64,000 nucleotides of DNA from Setoptus koraiensis (Eukaryota > Arthropoda): positions 10,726,001-10,790,000 of the forward strand of contig CM106586.1 in assembly GCA_048013815.1 (NCBI GenBank), read 5' to 3'. Below the pieces are notes generated by a model. It worked only from the letters and a program-made list of their open reading frames with translations. It was not told the DNA's origin and ran no database searches. Below are positions 28,839-39,938 of the stretch, piece after piece (position 1 is the first letter of the stretch; every line of letters starts with the position of its first letter). The position numbers and the translations under genes were made by a program.

Positions 28839-29684
28839 GGTGTCGACCAACTCGTTGCCATTGGCTCGACAAATGTCAACCAATGGAAACGTAAACGTCA
28901 ACTGGGCCATAATTGGCAGTCGCAATCGCAAAAATTTCGCCCCATTTTCGTCACACTCGCCTCACTTTCGTGACGAAAGTTTCGTCGCACTCGCAACTCA
29001 ACTTGCAGTCGACGCTGGCGAGACGATGCCGGCGAGCCGCTGCCACTCACAATGTCAGATATAACGCGGATAGTGCATGCAGAGGTGATTGACGCCGTCG
29101 GCTCCGCTCACTAGACACTAGGCATCAGACATTACATAATGATGACAAATAAACAAGCGCCGATGAGTCAGCTCGCTGGCTTACGCATACGCATGCATAC
29201 ATATGCATAGGAGCATATATACACAGCATGCATGTATACGAGCTTGCCAGCTCCCAGAACAGGCTAATGAGCCCGTTGGCGAGCTTGTCGAGGTCGACAT
29301 TTGCAAATGTTGCGCCTCGAGCCGCCATTCGAACAGGATGCCACCTGTCGGCATCCGTTTCGATTTTGTTTTGTTTGGTTCTCGTTGTTTTATTTTGTTC
29401 TCGTTGTTTTATTTTGTTCTTGTCGTTTTATTCTTATTGTTTTAATTTGTTCTTGCCAAGGCCGAACCGTGGCCACTCTCGTGGCGCTATCGGCACTCGA
29501 TCGGCGGCGTTGATTCGCAGTGAAATGTCTCTCGATCAATGAATTTGTTAAAATCGCCACCCATTAAAATCGGTATTTATTAAAATGGGTATTTATTGAG
29601 ATCGGTATTTATTGAAATTTATGAGAATGTTTTGCCAAGAGCATGCGCTTCATTTCAGCGCCGGGCCGGTCAGCGCGGCCCGCC

Positions 29685-29765
29685 GGAACGCAGCCGGAAT
29701 GCAGCCAAAATGCAGCCGGGATGCGGCCGGGATGCAGCCGGAATGCAGCCGGGATGCGGCGGCCG
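29685..29765. repeat. minisatellite, unit about 12 bp (GCCGGGATGCAG type)
   Basis: Six to seven copies of GCMGCCGGRATG variants stand in tandem. Confidence 0.85.
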
Positions 29766-31183
29766 GATGACTGGATGCGGGACGATGAGCGCGGCCGCAT
29801 GACGCCACGTTACGTATGACTCAGGCGGTCGGGTTGTCGGGCAACTCGGGCAACTCGGGCAAGAGACGCCCCGCAACCGGATGCGTCTCTTGCGGCCGCG
29901 AGTTGTTGCCGGCGCGCCCACGAGCTTGCCAGCAACAACTCGCGCATTCGCAACAACAATGCCGCTGTGAGACGCGCACGCCAGCCATAGGTTAACGATA
30001 GCGATTGTTGTTGTGGCGCTGATTTATCTGTCGCTTTGTCATCAGGTAACACTTTTCCTCTTGTGACGACTCAAATCGCCTGTGCGAGTTGCATGGATAA
30101 TCTGGATGCGACGACCATGATGACGATGATGATGATGATGATGATGATGCTGTGCAAGCATCGCTCGCCGCAAACTCGTTGACTCGTTACGTAAGGGCCG
30201 AGAGTCAATCAGTTGGCTACAAACAAGGCACAAACACTGTCTATTAGCCGCCATCTGACAGGTTGCATGATGTGCTCGATCAGGGAGAATCGTTTGTCGG
30301 TCGTGTGTGCCCCGCCGGTTCCAACTGGCAAACAATTGATTGTGGCGCTGTTGTCGCTAGACGAGATTTGTTTACTACTATTTTTATCCATCACTTTTCC
30401 TCTATTCAAAGCATTTCAAGCCAATTGAATTTAATGCGCCAGCAACATGTTGATCATCATCTGTGGCAGGCTGACTTTTGCGACTGTTCGAGGGTTGCCA
30501 GCCGACAAACAGTGACAACAAATGCAAAATAAAACGGCTCATTAGCCGCCGTCGTTGGCGCCGATAATGTCGTTGTTGTCGTCGCTGTTGTTGCCTTTTG
30601 TCGTTGTTGTTGTTATCGTCGCTGTTATTGCAGTTGTCGTTGTTGTTGTTATCGTTGTTGTTGTTGTTGTTGTTGTTGTTGCTATTGCTGTTGCTGTCGT
30701 TTTGCATGGCTGCCCTTGGGCGGCTCGCCTAACCGGGCGCGAGCGCCATTTAATCCGGCAAGGTGGCGCATCATCTTGCCAATGCCTAAATGAGTCGATT
30801 GTGAGTTGATACAAACAATGAGTAACAACAAATAACAAATGCGACACAACAACAACAACAACAACGTCAATGGAATTTATTATTAGCTCCATTCGTTTTC
30901 GGCGTTGCGGCTCACCTGTGGCAGCACCTCTCGGCGCTGTCAAGTGTATATCGCCATTGTGACTCATTCATTCGCGACCAAACAGCGCGCCAACGCAGAT
31001 ATTTGCTCGCTCGCCAAGCGCTCTTCCAGGAATTGTCTTGCCAGAAAGTGAATCAATTAGTGTGTGTGTGAGTGTGTTGAATATTGCGCCAACAAACAAA
31101 CAAAACAAACGCGACGATAAAATAAAGCCGATATGGTCGCGAAGAAGACCTCACGAGCATGATAGCCTTTGATGAATGTCTGG

Positions 31184-31190
31184 TATAAAA
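31184..31190 (+). promoter_or_regulatory. TATA box, probable promoter of the serine-protease homologue
   Basis: TATAAAA occurs here on the plus strand. Initiation about 25-30 nt downstream would give a 5' UTR of about 540 nt carrying the CAACCACAACGG repeats. Position and motif only. Confidence 0.45.
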
Positions 31191-31254
31191 CCGCATATGC
31201 AGTGCGCAACAGCGTTAGAGAGTGTCTCGCGTCTTGCCATCGTCGTCGTCGGCA

Positions 31255-31336
31255 ACAGCAACCACAACAACAACCACAACGGCAACCACAACGGCAACCA
31301 CAACGGCAACCACAACGGCAACCACAACAACAACAA
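31255..31336. repeat. minisatellite, unit 12 bp (CAACCACAACGG)
   Basis: Four to five tandem copies flanked by CAACAACAA triplets. It lies inside the likely 5' UTR of the downstream protease-like gene. Confidence 0.88.
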
Positions 31337-31756
31337 CCATAACACTTGTTGTTGCTGCTCGCAAGTCAGTGATCAACAAACAGCCACAAGTTGCAGCCAG
31401 ATTTTAGTTCAAGTCGGCAAGCAACAGTTTCTCTCGTGTTAGTCGCAAACTCTAAAAAACTCTCAACTGTGTCCGCTATTCTCGCCCGATGATAATATTG
31501 CCAAATCAGCGATTATCCACTGTTAACTTGTGCCGTGCTGCATGAAACGAGAAACAGTTGCATAATATCAAATTGCTGCTAACTTGTCGCCTGCTTGCCG
31601 TTGCATAATTGGTACACATAATCGATACTGGATCGGGCGCCGCTCGACGCTCATTCGCAGACAAGCAGCAACGCCGAAACAACAATCAGCAACCACAATC
31701 AGCCACAATTGACCCCAGCCAACGACAACAACAATCACCACAAACCACCACCAAAC

Positions 31757-33103
31757 ATGAAGCCAGTATCGCCGTGGTCAGCGCACCTTGGCGCCCTGCT
31801 CGCCGTTGCGGGCCTGCTTGCCGTCGCGGGCCCGACGCCGGGGGCGCTGGCCGCCGCCGGCCGAAACAAACGCGAAGCTCAGACCAAAAATAGATGGTCG
31901 CTGGCGGACGACTATTACAAGAAGCACGCCACGCCGGATCCAATCGTCAGTCGGTCGGCCCGGCCGGCCTATTATGGCAACCGGGCGGCAGAAGAATTTC
32001 CCTATGTTCCTAGCAGACTGTTTGCCTATGAGATACCAAACTCAAACTCTGACTCTGTTAACGATATCTCAAGAAAACAACGAACGCCCGATTTGTTGCA
32101 ATTGCCAAATTTGTTACTGCAATACCAAAAATCACGCTTCAATTATCAACAGGAGACATTTGGAGCGGAAATAAGTGCACCAATACGCGCCTACATAGCA
32201 AACGATTACGCCTATTGTGACTCGTTGAACAATTTGACCAATGAGAGCGATCAAACTTTTATGCACGTCAGCAAGTCGGGATTCAAACAGTACCCGTCGC
32301 ACGTTGGTTTGTATAGAAAATCCGAGCCGGCCAATTACGTTTGTGGCGCTAGCTGGATCAACGATCAATACTTGTTGACAACGGCCTCGTGCTTGACGGG
32401 CCTGACGGCCGACGACATCGTTGCCCAGTTCAACGAGTGGAATCACCTAGGCAGCGGGCCCGTTGTCAAGGCCTCCATTTTCAACAAGCAACCAACACTG
32501 GCTGCAACACGAGCAACATTTAAGCGATCCATAGAATCCGTGACCATATTTCCCGAATACTCAAACACCTCAAACAGTCATGATTTGGCCCTGTTGGAAT
32601 TAAAGCCTCTCAACGAATTCAATGAGGCCACAACGTCTATTTTGCCATCGTGCCAATTCAACGACAGACGATCTTTGCATGCAAAATCATGCTGGTTACC
32701 GCATAGAAATGTCACAATAGATGAGACTGTTGATTTAGAAGAGCTCACTGTGCGCCAGGAAACAAGAGTGTCACTTGTCAATAAACCAGTGAAATTGTTT
32801 GTAAGCGATCAAATTTGTCAAGAGCACACAGGTATGACAAGTTTCTCTAGTACTGTTCCCAATATGCTCTGTTCTAGCGACACATCAATTAGACAATCGG
32901 ACAATAACAATGACCAGCACGCATCACCATTAGACAACGGATCAGGTATCTATTGTTACGAAGGGGGCTTCAGGAGCCTCGTATCCATGGTGACGCCACG
33001 AAGTAAGGGTGCGTCTATTTCTAGTACGCTAAGTCCCGGTTTTATAGATATAAACTTTTACAAGCCATGGATCATTAGTATTACAAATAGATACAATAGA
33101 TAA
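31757..33103 (+). CDS. secreted serine-protease homologue, predicted inactive
   Basis: Chymotrypsin-fold (S1) protein of 448 aa, one exon. Residues 10-35 form an Ala/Leu-rich signal peptide. About 150 residues of prodomain with a KREAQTKNR basic site precede a domain that starts near the YVCGASWINDQYLLTTASCL segment. That segment corresponds to the usual GGSLI...LTAAHC, but the catalytic His position is Ser (TASC). The Asp block is present (SHDLALLELK). The region expected to read GDSGGP is DNGSGIYCYEG, so the nucleophile is not in place. Two of three triad residues are therefore missing. Inactive S1 proteins of arthropods (masquerade/scarface-like) act in immunity and adhesion; a role here is inference. 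The ATG at 31757 is chosen because the signal peptide follows directly. AATAAA follows at 33177. Confidence 0.82.
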   Translation: MKPVSPWSAHLGALLAVAGLLAVAGPTPGALAAAGRNKREAQTKNRWSLADDYYKKHATPDPIVSRSARPAYYGNRAAEEFPYVPSRLFAYEIPNSNSDSVNDISRKQRTPDLLQLPNLLLQYQKSRFNYQQETFGAEISAPIRAYIANDYAYCDSLNNLTNESDQTFMHVSKSGFKQYPSHVGLYRKSEPANYVCGASWINDQYLLTTASCLTGLTADDIVAQFNEWNHLGSGPVVKASIFNKQPTLAATRATFKRSIESVTIFPEYSNTSNSHDLALLELKPLNEFNEATTSILPSCQFNDRRSLHAKSCWLPHRNVTIDETVDLEELTVRQETRVSLVNKPVKLFVSDQICQEHTGMTSFSSTVPNMLCSSDTSIRQSDNNNDQHASPLDNGSGIYCYEGGFRSLVSMVTPRSKGASISSTLSPGFIDINFYKPWIISITNRYNR

Positions 33104-33176
33104 TTGTTGGTTTAAAGCTGACACAAATGTCCACAAATATCCATATGATTAAATACGACAACAGACACACTAGAGC

Positions 33177-33182
33177 AATAAA
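33177..33182 (+). terminator. poly(A) signal of the serine-protease homologue
   Basis: AATAAA 74 nt after the stop codon, followed by a second copy (AATAAATAAT) a few bases later. Confidence 0.65.
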
Positions 33183-34945
33183 ACAAAAATAAATAATGAT
33201 ACTGTCTAGCATCAGTCGTTGCCGATAGATAAGCGATCCAGCGACCCGGTTGGCCACTTAATCTAGTGCCATAATTATTTCTTCGTGTGTTTCTCTATCT
33301 ATGATACAATGCACCAAAGGCTACAAAGCACCTCTCCAAATCGGTACACGCTCGTCGCCGTACCCAACGAGCCGATAATGTGCATTCAAATACTATTGTA
33401 TCGGTCTCTAACGTCACACTATCCCGAGCTTGTGAGGCCCGTAATGAGAAGACATAGTCCAAAAGCAGTACAGATCGGCCGGAAGTAATAATTTGTGTAC
33501 AACATGAAACAAACCAGTTGACAATACAATATTGTGCAAGGTTAACATTCCAGTCGTCAGACCAAAAAGAACGCTTGAAAATCCAATAAATCTTCCAGTT
33601 TTAGTTTGACCTCTCGCTTGTCCTTTAACTCTCGCGTGTTTTCATCTTTTTATATTGTCCGCCTCTTGTAGAGTGACCTCTTATTTATTTTCTAAGTTTA
33701 CTTTATCTGTCGAAGTGACCTGTGGTGCCGTCCATCAGTTTTATCTCGGTCTTATAGAGATCTTATAAAGATCTTATAACAGGTGCATGTTCGATTCCGG
33801 CAGCTTTACGTCTGCTAGGCTAGCTGGACATTCGTTCACTTACTGATTCACGTGTTAGGCTCTTATTCAATTTGGCCGAAATTGAGTCGCCAGTTCGAGA
33901 CGCTTCAACGGTCAAGCTAGTCAACGAGCCACTAAACGGGAGTGGAAAAGAACAGTCCACCCTGTCTTGGGGCCGTCTCAACAAGCACCTTTCAAAGATC
34001 CTCTGGGCCTCCAAAATGAGATGAAGTACACATACAAAAGCAGAAACTGTCTGTACTTATATAAATCCGCTCTAATGTTCGAATTTTACGATCCGCTAAG
34101 TTTTAAAAGGAGAAAAAATTGTACTCAATAACAGCTCGCCAACCAATCTCAAAGGAACAGATAGCTGGCCCTGTGACAAAAATTACAAACAATATTCGTG
34201 GCCAAGCTCAGGCCCACTCAAACATCAAGATGCGCCCCAATAAGATTATCGAAGGGCCAAATTGAACACCATTACCAAGTCAGCAAATCATTCCGAAGTT
34301 GGCTAGAGTTCTGTTCGGAGGTGTAGCGAAAAGAATGAAGACTCACCATCTCGAAATGAATCAGCGAGCCATCCATGACGGGACGGATCCTTCCTCGATT
34401 TTGAATTAAAAACTAGCCAGATTGCATCTAATTGCAATTGTGCAATAACACAATTGCAACAAAAGGAATTGATCGTGGCACCAATCTGTGGACAGAATAG
34501 GCAGCATATGTTGACAATATTATGTAATAACATATAGCCATAGTTGTGGTATATGTCGTTTCGTCGACTTGTCATCTATAGTCACGAGGCACACGCTCAT
34601 TGGTGGCGTGTTGCCGACGTTGTCTGGCCACACTTGCAGCGCGGACAAAGAACGTAGACATGAGACAGATTATATAATCGCACGCAAGTAAATTGTACAA
34701 AATGGTATCTAGCGCGTTGTAAAACTGCATATGGTGATTGAGATCTCTCGCTTACATGTATTACTGGTGTCAGTCTAATTATTGAAGTTTATCTCGCCAC
34801 GCAAAGATCTCACCCAATCGCCAGTTGGTTCGATTGTTGTCAAGTTACCCTGAATTTATCCGCCTAAAAAATCGCCATCGTCTAATAACAACAAAATATT
34901 GATTAATCTTAATCAATCGTTGCACTCACAAATATATTCAAACAG
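33183..34945. other. intergenic region without a supported gene
   Basis: About 1.75 kb of mixed-composition DNA. Short ORFs (for example 33285-33488 and 33820-34014 on the minus strand) show no domain and no splice partners. A GTTCGATTCC string at 33788 resembles a pol III B box, but the surrounding bases do not fold as a tRNA T arm. It could be degenerate transposon DNA; I see no diagnostic motif. Confidence 0.4.
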
Positions 34946-34952
34946 TATAAAA
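34946..34952 (+). promoter_or_regulatory. TATA box of the aldehyde dehydrogenase gene
   Basis: TATAAAA begins 33 nt upstream of the ATG at 34979. If used, transcription would start within a few bases of the start codon and leave almost no 5' UTR. Confidence 0.45.
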
Positions 34953-34978
34953 TAACTAACTAATAAACGGAAAAAAGA

Positions 34979-36562
34979 ATGTCTCTACTGCTCAGACCGA
35001 TTCAATGTAACGCCTTTCTGAGGCACTTAGCCAGGCCCTCTTGCCGCCTGGCCAGCTCGTCGAGAAAATCCTCTAGTCACGCCACGCGCCCGGAGCCCAT
35101 ACAAAAGCCCCAGGTCAAATTTACGCAATTATTCATTAACAATGAATTTGTCAACTCGTCTAGTGGGTCAACATTTAACACTATTAACCCGGCCACTGGC
35201 GACCAGATAGCAACCGTTCAAGAGGCCAACTCGTCGGATGTCGACAAGGCCGTTTCGGCGGCCAGCGAAGCATTCAAACTGGACTCGGTTTGGCGAACCA
35301 TGGACGCAAGCCACCGGGGTCGACTGTTGTATAAATTCGCAGATTTAATGGAGCGCGACATGGTCTATCTGGCCAGCTTGGAGGCCTACAACAATGGCAA
35401 ACCGTTCAAATTGGCCCTGCAAGACGTTCAGGTATCCATAGCAACTTGTCGATTCTATGCTGGCGCAGCGGACAAAGTCAGTGGTCAGGTGCTGCCAACG
35501 GACGGGAATCTATTTGCTTACACCCGGTATGAGCCGGTCGGTGTTTGTGCCGCTGTCACGCCATGGAATTATCCCATTATGATGACAGTGGCCAAAATAG
35601 CGCCCTGTCTAGCTATGGGTAACACACTGGTCTTAAAACCGGCCGAACAGACCCCGTTGACAGCTCTCGTTCTGGCATCACTTTTTCGCGAGGCCGGCTT
35701 CCCGCAAGGAGTCTTTAATGTCTTGCCAGGTTTTGGCCCCAGTGCTGGCAAACCCCTTGTGGAGCATCCACTTATCAACAAGGCAACCTTTACTGGCTCC
35801 ACTGAAGTCGGTAAGCTCATTCAAAAATTGGCTGCTGATGGAATTAAGCGAGTATCGCTGGAATTGGGTGGAAAAAGTCCACTGATTATCATGGCAGATG
35901 CCGACTTGGAAAAAGCCGCCAAGGTGGCCAGCGATCAGGTAATGATCAACCAAGGACAGTGCTGCATAGCGGCCTCCAGGGCGTACGTGCACGAGTCAAT
36001 CTACGACTCGTTTGTCAAGAGATCCGTCGAGCTGGCCTCTTCGCGAAAAATAGGCAATCCTTTAGATGCCAGTGTGGATCACGGGCCCCAAATTGACCAG
36101 GATCAGCTGGGCAAGATTATGGATTTGATTGAGTCGGGCAAGAGAGAGGGCGCCAAATTGGAGTTTGGCGGCTCGAGAGTCAAATCTCTGCCAGGTTTCT
36201 TTGTTGAGCCTACTGTATTCTCGGGAGTAACAGACAAGATGAGAATAGCTAGAGAGGAGATATTTGGACCTGTACAACAAATACTCAAATTCAAACATTT
36301 GGACGATGTCATCGAGAGAGCCAACGCGACTAATTATGGTCTGGGGGCCGGTGTGTTCACAAACAATCTCAACACGGCATTGTATGTTACATCACGCCTG
36401 GAGGCGGGCCAAGTCTACGTGAACAACTACTTTAATCCCTCAGTTCAGATCCCCTTCGGTGGCTACAAGCAATCTGGTATTGGTCGCGAGTTTGGCTTGG
36501 ACGGTCTCCGTCAGTATTACGAGATAAAGTCTGTGATTGTGGATCTACCATTCAAGATTTAG
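34979..36562 (+). CDS. aldehyde dehydrogenase, mitochondrial (ALDH1/2 family)
   Basis: NAD+-dependent oxidation of aldehydes to carboxylic acids, probably in the mitochondrial matrix. It is a complete 527-aa single exon. Residues 1-35 are Arg/Ser/Leu-rich without acidic residues, a typical presequence. The NAD-binding and catalytic core is intact: TPWNYPIMM, KPAEQTPLTAL, FTGSTEVGKLI, the general base Glu in LELGGKSP, the nucleophile Cys in NQGQCCIAASR, and EEIFGPV. The segment around the nucleophile and YVNNYF...PFGGYKQSGIGRE near the C terminus match ALDH2/ALDH1 rather than ALDH9. It runs tail-to-tail with the DNAJC4-like gene (stop codons about 155 nt apart), with AATAAA 9 nt past its stop. 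Confidence 0.95.
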   Translation: MSLLLRPIQCNAFLRHLARPSCRLASSSRKSSSHATRPEPIQKPQVKFTQLFINNEFVNSSSGSTFNTINPATGDQIATVQEANSSDVDKAVSAASEAFKLDSVWRTMDASHRGRLLYKFADLMERDMVYLASLEAYNNGKPFKLALQDVQVSIATCRFYAGAADKVSGQVLPTDGNLFAYTRYEPVGVCAAVTPWNYPIMMTVAKIAPCLAMGNTLVLKPAEQTPLTALVLASLFREAGFPQGVFNVLPGFGPSAGKPLVEHPLINKATFTGSTEVGKLIQKLAADGIKRVSLELGGKSPLIIMADADLEKAAKVASDQVMINQGQCCIAASRAYVHESIYDSFVKRSVELASSRKIGNPLDASVDHGPQIDQDQLGKIMDLIESGKREGAKLEFGGSRVKSLPGFFVEPTVFSGVTDKMRIAREEIFGPVQQILKFKHLDDVIERANATNYGLGAGVFTNNLNTALYVTSRLEAGQVYVNNYFNPSVQIPFGGYKQSGIGREFGLDGLRQYYEIKSVIVDLPFKI

Positions 36563-36570
36563 TTTGAACA

Positions 36571-36576
36571 AATAAA
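36571..36576 (+). terminator. poly(A) signal of the aldehyde dehydrogenase gene
   Basis: AATAAA immediately after the coding region, 9 nt past the stop, implying a very short 3' UTR. Confidence 0.6.
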
Positions 36577-36716
36577 CTGAAAACGGGGCACTTTCCAATG
36601 GGTCAACAAGAACGTATTCTACAGATGATAATTATTGTTACAGTTACTCTCTATAGTTTTGTGCAAAGTCACGAAACTGTTTGTTATGCCGATATGGATC
36701 GATAATATTAGTGTCA

Positions 36717-37517
36717 TCACCATTGTTTTGTTTCATCGTTCTCCTTGGCGTCCAATGCAGCTCTTTGTTCTTCAAACGAGTTATACCGTGACAACTCCTC
36801 CTGCTGTTGCAACATCCTACTCTTGTCTATATTTGCTCTGGTTAAATTGAACAATGACTGACCAATGAACAAGTAAACAAATGATGTCACTGCGATAGTA
36901 AGCGCAATCATACTGCGACCACCGGAGCTCCTGTTATATCTATGACCATGCCTATCCTCGAATGGCCTCTTCATGCTCTCTTCATATTCGCGACGCCACG
37001 ACGGCTGCCAACCAGGTTCTTTGAATTTGTAATACTCCTTGCCGTTTCCTTGCTCATTTTGCTGATAGTCTCGCCGGTCCCACGATGGTGGCGGCTGCCT
37101 CTGGGCTGTGAATGGACCATCGTGCCTACTTGCCCTAGTCTGAGCATAGGTAGCATGTGACGTGGTGCCGCTCGAATCTAGATATTTATCATAAACATAT
37201 CGCGTATTTGCATCTTTAACAATGTCGTATGCCTCTCTAATTAATATAAATTTTTCCTTATTGCCAGTGATCTTATTATCAGGGTGGTATCGCTTGCACA
37301 ATGTCAGGAAACTCTGTTTGATTTGTTCATCTGTGCAGTCAGCGTTCAATCCAAGAATTTTGTAGTACTCTTTAGACCTTGAGAATTGTGTTTCAATATC
37401 ATTAGACATAATCCATTCGGGTGAGCTCTGCTGATACAACAATAACGGACCTAGACGTGATCGCAGGTTTTCTAGACACACCGATAACAAGCAAACAATA
37501 ATAATAACGGTTGACAT
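36717..37517 (-). CDS. DnaJ homolog subfamily C member 4-like, membrane-anchored J-protein
   Basis: Hsp70 co-chaperone of 266 aa. The ATG at 37517-37515 is the first true ATG of the frame. The N terminus is hydrophobic (STVIIIVCLLSVCL), either signal-anchor or organelle-targeting. The J domain runs from about residue 50 to 113 with YYKILGL and the HPD motif in KRYHPDNK. A Gln/Arg/Tyr-rich linker follows, then a transmembrane helix near residue 205 (MIALTIAVTSFVYLFIG) and a polar Gln/Glu-rich tail. J domain near the N terminus plus one C-terminal helix is the DNAJC4 layout; the family match is by architecture and the J domain, so other small membrane J-proteins remain possible. No intron is needed. 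Confidence 0.8.
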   Translation of the reverse strand: MSTVIIIVCLLSVCLENLRSRLGPLLLYQQSSPEWIMSNDIETQFSRSKEYYKILGLNADCTDEQIKQSFLTLCKRYHPDNKITGNKEKFILIREAYDIVKDANTRYVYDKYLDSSGTTSHATYAQTRASRHDGPFTAQRQPPPSWDRRDYQQNEQGNGKEYYKFKEPGWQPSWRREYEESMKRPFEDRHGHRYNRSSGGRSMIALTIAVTSFVYLFIGQSLFNLTRANIDKSRMLQQQEELSRYNSFEEQRAALDAKENDETKQW

Positions 37518-38426
37518 GAAGTAGTGATGACATTCATTGCTCAAATGTTGATACAAAATGTGTATTTTGATATATTTACCACGCGATCACATGCTATATG
37601 TTGTGTTTTGTTCAAAAGGACACATTTATAGTTGCGTATTCGCACTATAGGGGGCAGAGTTTTAGTCTTACCTCGTCTCTATTATGAAGATATTCAACCA
37701 GATCTTAATCCGCGAATTATGCTCAGTAACCGTTATATCCATCCGGAAATTGATTCGACTCGAATGCGAGTCTCAAATACTTATGTCTACGTATGGATCG
37801 AAAATTCATTCAAAATCGCATCCATAGTCTCAAGTTGAGACTCTCAACTACATGTACATGTTGCTTCATGTTTGTCGCTTGTCGAATGGAAACTAACTTT
37901 TTTTTTCTTTGTGAGAATGAGTTATCATGATAATGAACGGTCTTTCTAGCTAATCTTGGTATTTTACTTGACGTATTCATTAGGCGATCGGGTTCCGAAT
38001 TGCAGCTCAAAGCTACAACTTGATCTAACGACCCAAATGAAAGCTAAGATTGGTCTCTGATTTGTGTTTGGGGGGGCCACAAGTTGTGGCCCACAACTAT
38101 GTCTCTCATTCGTGATTTTAACAAAAATTGTGTTGAAAAAATGTAGTATGATATTGCACAAAGTCGGCAAAAAACTGGGCTAGGTATAGACCCATTTCGC
38201 TCAGCTCCTCGAGCTGAGCCGGTCAAGACCAGCGAGGGCTCAATCTGAGTCTATCACTCGAATAGGTTTCCTTGTAAGCGGAAGTGAAGTTCGAGATTTG
38301 CTCATAAATCAATTGAGTAGGAGATTCGGCATTGATGAGCAATACATGACTAGAGGCAAACATTCAAAGCGACATTTCAGAGAAATGTGGCTTGAAATTT
38401 TTATTCTTCTGAATTCAACTAATGTA
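37518..38426. other. intergenic region, no supported gene
   Basis: AT-rich spacer of about 900 bases. 38190-38280 carries a short CTCGAGCTGAGC-containing segment that partly resembles sequence near 49110-49130 (GTCGAGCTGAGC), so a low-copy dispersed repeat is possible. Nothing else is visible. Confidence 0.4.
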
Positions 38427-39938
38427 TTAGCTCGTTCTGATACTGGAGCAAAACACTTGAACTATTAGCAATACTAGAACTGCTGCGAGGGCACTAAATC
38501 CAGCCAATTGCCACATTAGTATAGGTGCAACGTCATAGGCAAGTCCGCCAGCGATCGCACCAAGACCAATACCCAAGCCCTAAGATTAATAAATTACACA
38601 AAAAAAAATGAACGGAAGAGAAAAAGTTGAAACTTTCAATCAATTGAAGAGGTTGTTGATCAAACTTCTTCTATAGTTACAACTAACCTCAAATGATGCT
38701 CCGAATAAACCTTGGATTGTGGCGCTCAAGGAATCCTTATGCACTTCGCTCAGTTTGTACTTGAGGACAATATCGCCAACACGATTCGAATAATGTTGGG
38801 CCTGGTGCGTCAACACACAGTACATTAGACCGAACGCTGGCCCTTGAAGCAACTCAACAACAAGTATGTAATATATAGAGGAGACGATTGGTATGATGTA
38901 GGCATAGCTGAGGTGCCTCAATGCAAAACTAGCGAAGCAGATAGTCAGTGTGCATGTTGGTCCTAGTTTGGCTAGAATCTTGCCAGAAAAGAAGAAAAAT
39001 ATTAGTTCGCCCCCTAGTGCTTGCACTGGCAGTATTAATGTTGTCAATAAAGAAAAATCCTCATTTTGTTCGTATGTCAATTTTCTAATATATCCAAAAA
39101 AGAATTGCCATTGGATAGAGGTCAAAACACCGCATAGAGTGAACAATAGAATAAAACCAAGCATCGACTTGTTAGTTTTATATAATAACAAAAACAAGCG
39201 AATTCTTCCGATGTGACCTCTATCATTTTCTTGTGGTATCTTGAGTTCCTCTTGAGACACTATTAAGCCTTGATTTGTATGTTCATCGTTTTCACTTGGT
39301 GACAATTTCACTAATTTGTTTGTGTTATCTGGCTCAGCGCTGCTAACCAATCTGAGCTCATTCTTGTCCTTCCAGGTGATTAGAAGCATTGCGTCGATTA
39401 AGTGTAGTATTATCAGCGTCAATATACCTGGTACAAGATAGGGCAGATTAGTGAGTTTGTTGGCGAATATTCCCAGTCCTCCCAGCACACCAAAGCCCAC
39501 GGGGCCCCACATTCTGTATTTTCCGTAGGAGCATTTGTTTCTTTTGCATGAGCTAATTGCTAGAGTATCGCCCAGAGAATTCACCACAGACAACGAGGTG
39601 TTGCCGAGAATTGCGGCGCCACAATACAGAGCCCAGATAGTTTGCTTGTGATCATTGAGCAATTTGGAACCAAAGTAGAATGGATAAATCGCCAAAGATC
39701 CATAGCCTAGCATAGTAGTTATAATGAACAGAATTAATGCCTGCTTGTGTACGTGATATTTATCCGCCAATGAGCACAATGTTGTTTTCGCAAACAATGC
39801 AATAAATGGCACTATCGTGTATAACGTGCCCTGCTGGGTGGCTGTGGCGCCCGCATAATGAATCGCATAGGGGAACATTATTGGCAAGACTCCCACCAGT
39901 CCACCGTACCACAGTCCATAGTGGAGTTGAAAAAGCAT
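38427..39938 (-). CDS. major facilitator superfamily transporter, MFSD6-like
   Basis: Multi-pass membrane transporter of unknown substrate. Two exons: 39938-38688 and 38579-38427, phase-0 intron of 108 nt with GTTAGT donor and TCTTAG acceptor, giving 467 aa. About 12 hydrophobic helices are visible. The first block (HYGLWYGGLVGVLPIMFPYA...GTLYTIVPFIALFAKTTLCSLADKY) matches the MFS_1_like/MFSD6 N terminus with its loop-2 Asp-Lys. The central loop is polar, and helices 7-12 include QWQFFFGYIRKL and VVELLQGPAFGLMYCVL, also MFSD6-like. The exon-2 tail GLGIGLGAIAGGL supplies helix 11, with helix 12 after it, which confirms that the intron must be spliced. An in-frame TGA lies about 27 nt upstream of the ATG, so the start is here unless a 5' exon joins at the CAG at about 39945. 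Confidence 0.85.

Noticed and set aside
33780..33830. GTTCGATTCC resembling a pol III B box, possible tRNA or tRNA-derived SINE
   Set aside because: The flanking bases do not form the 5-bp T stem, and no A box or acceptor stem was found upstream.
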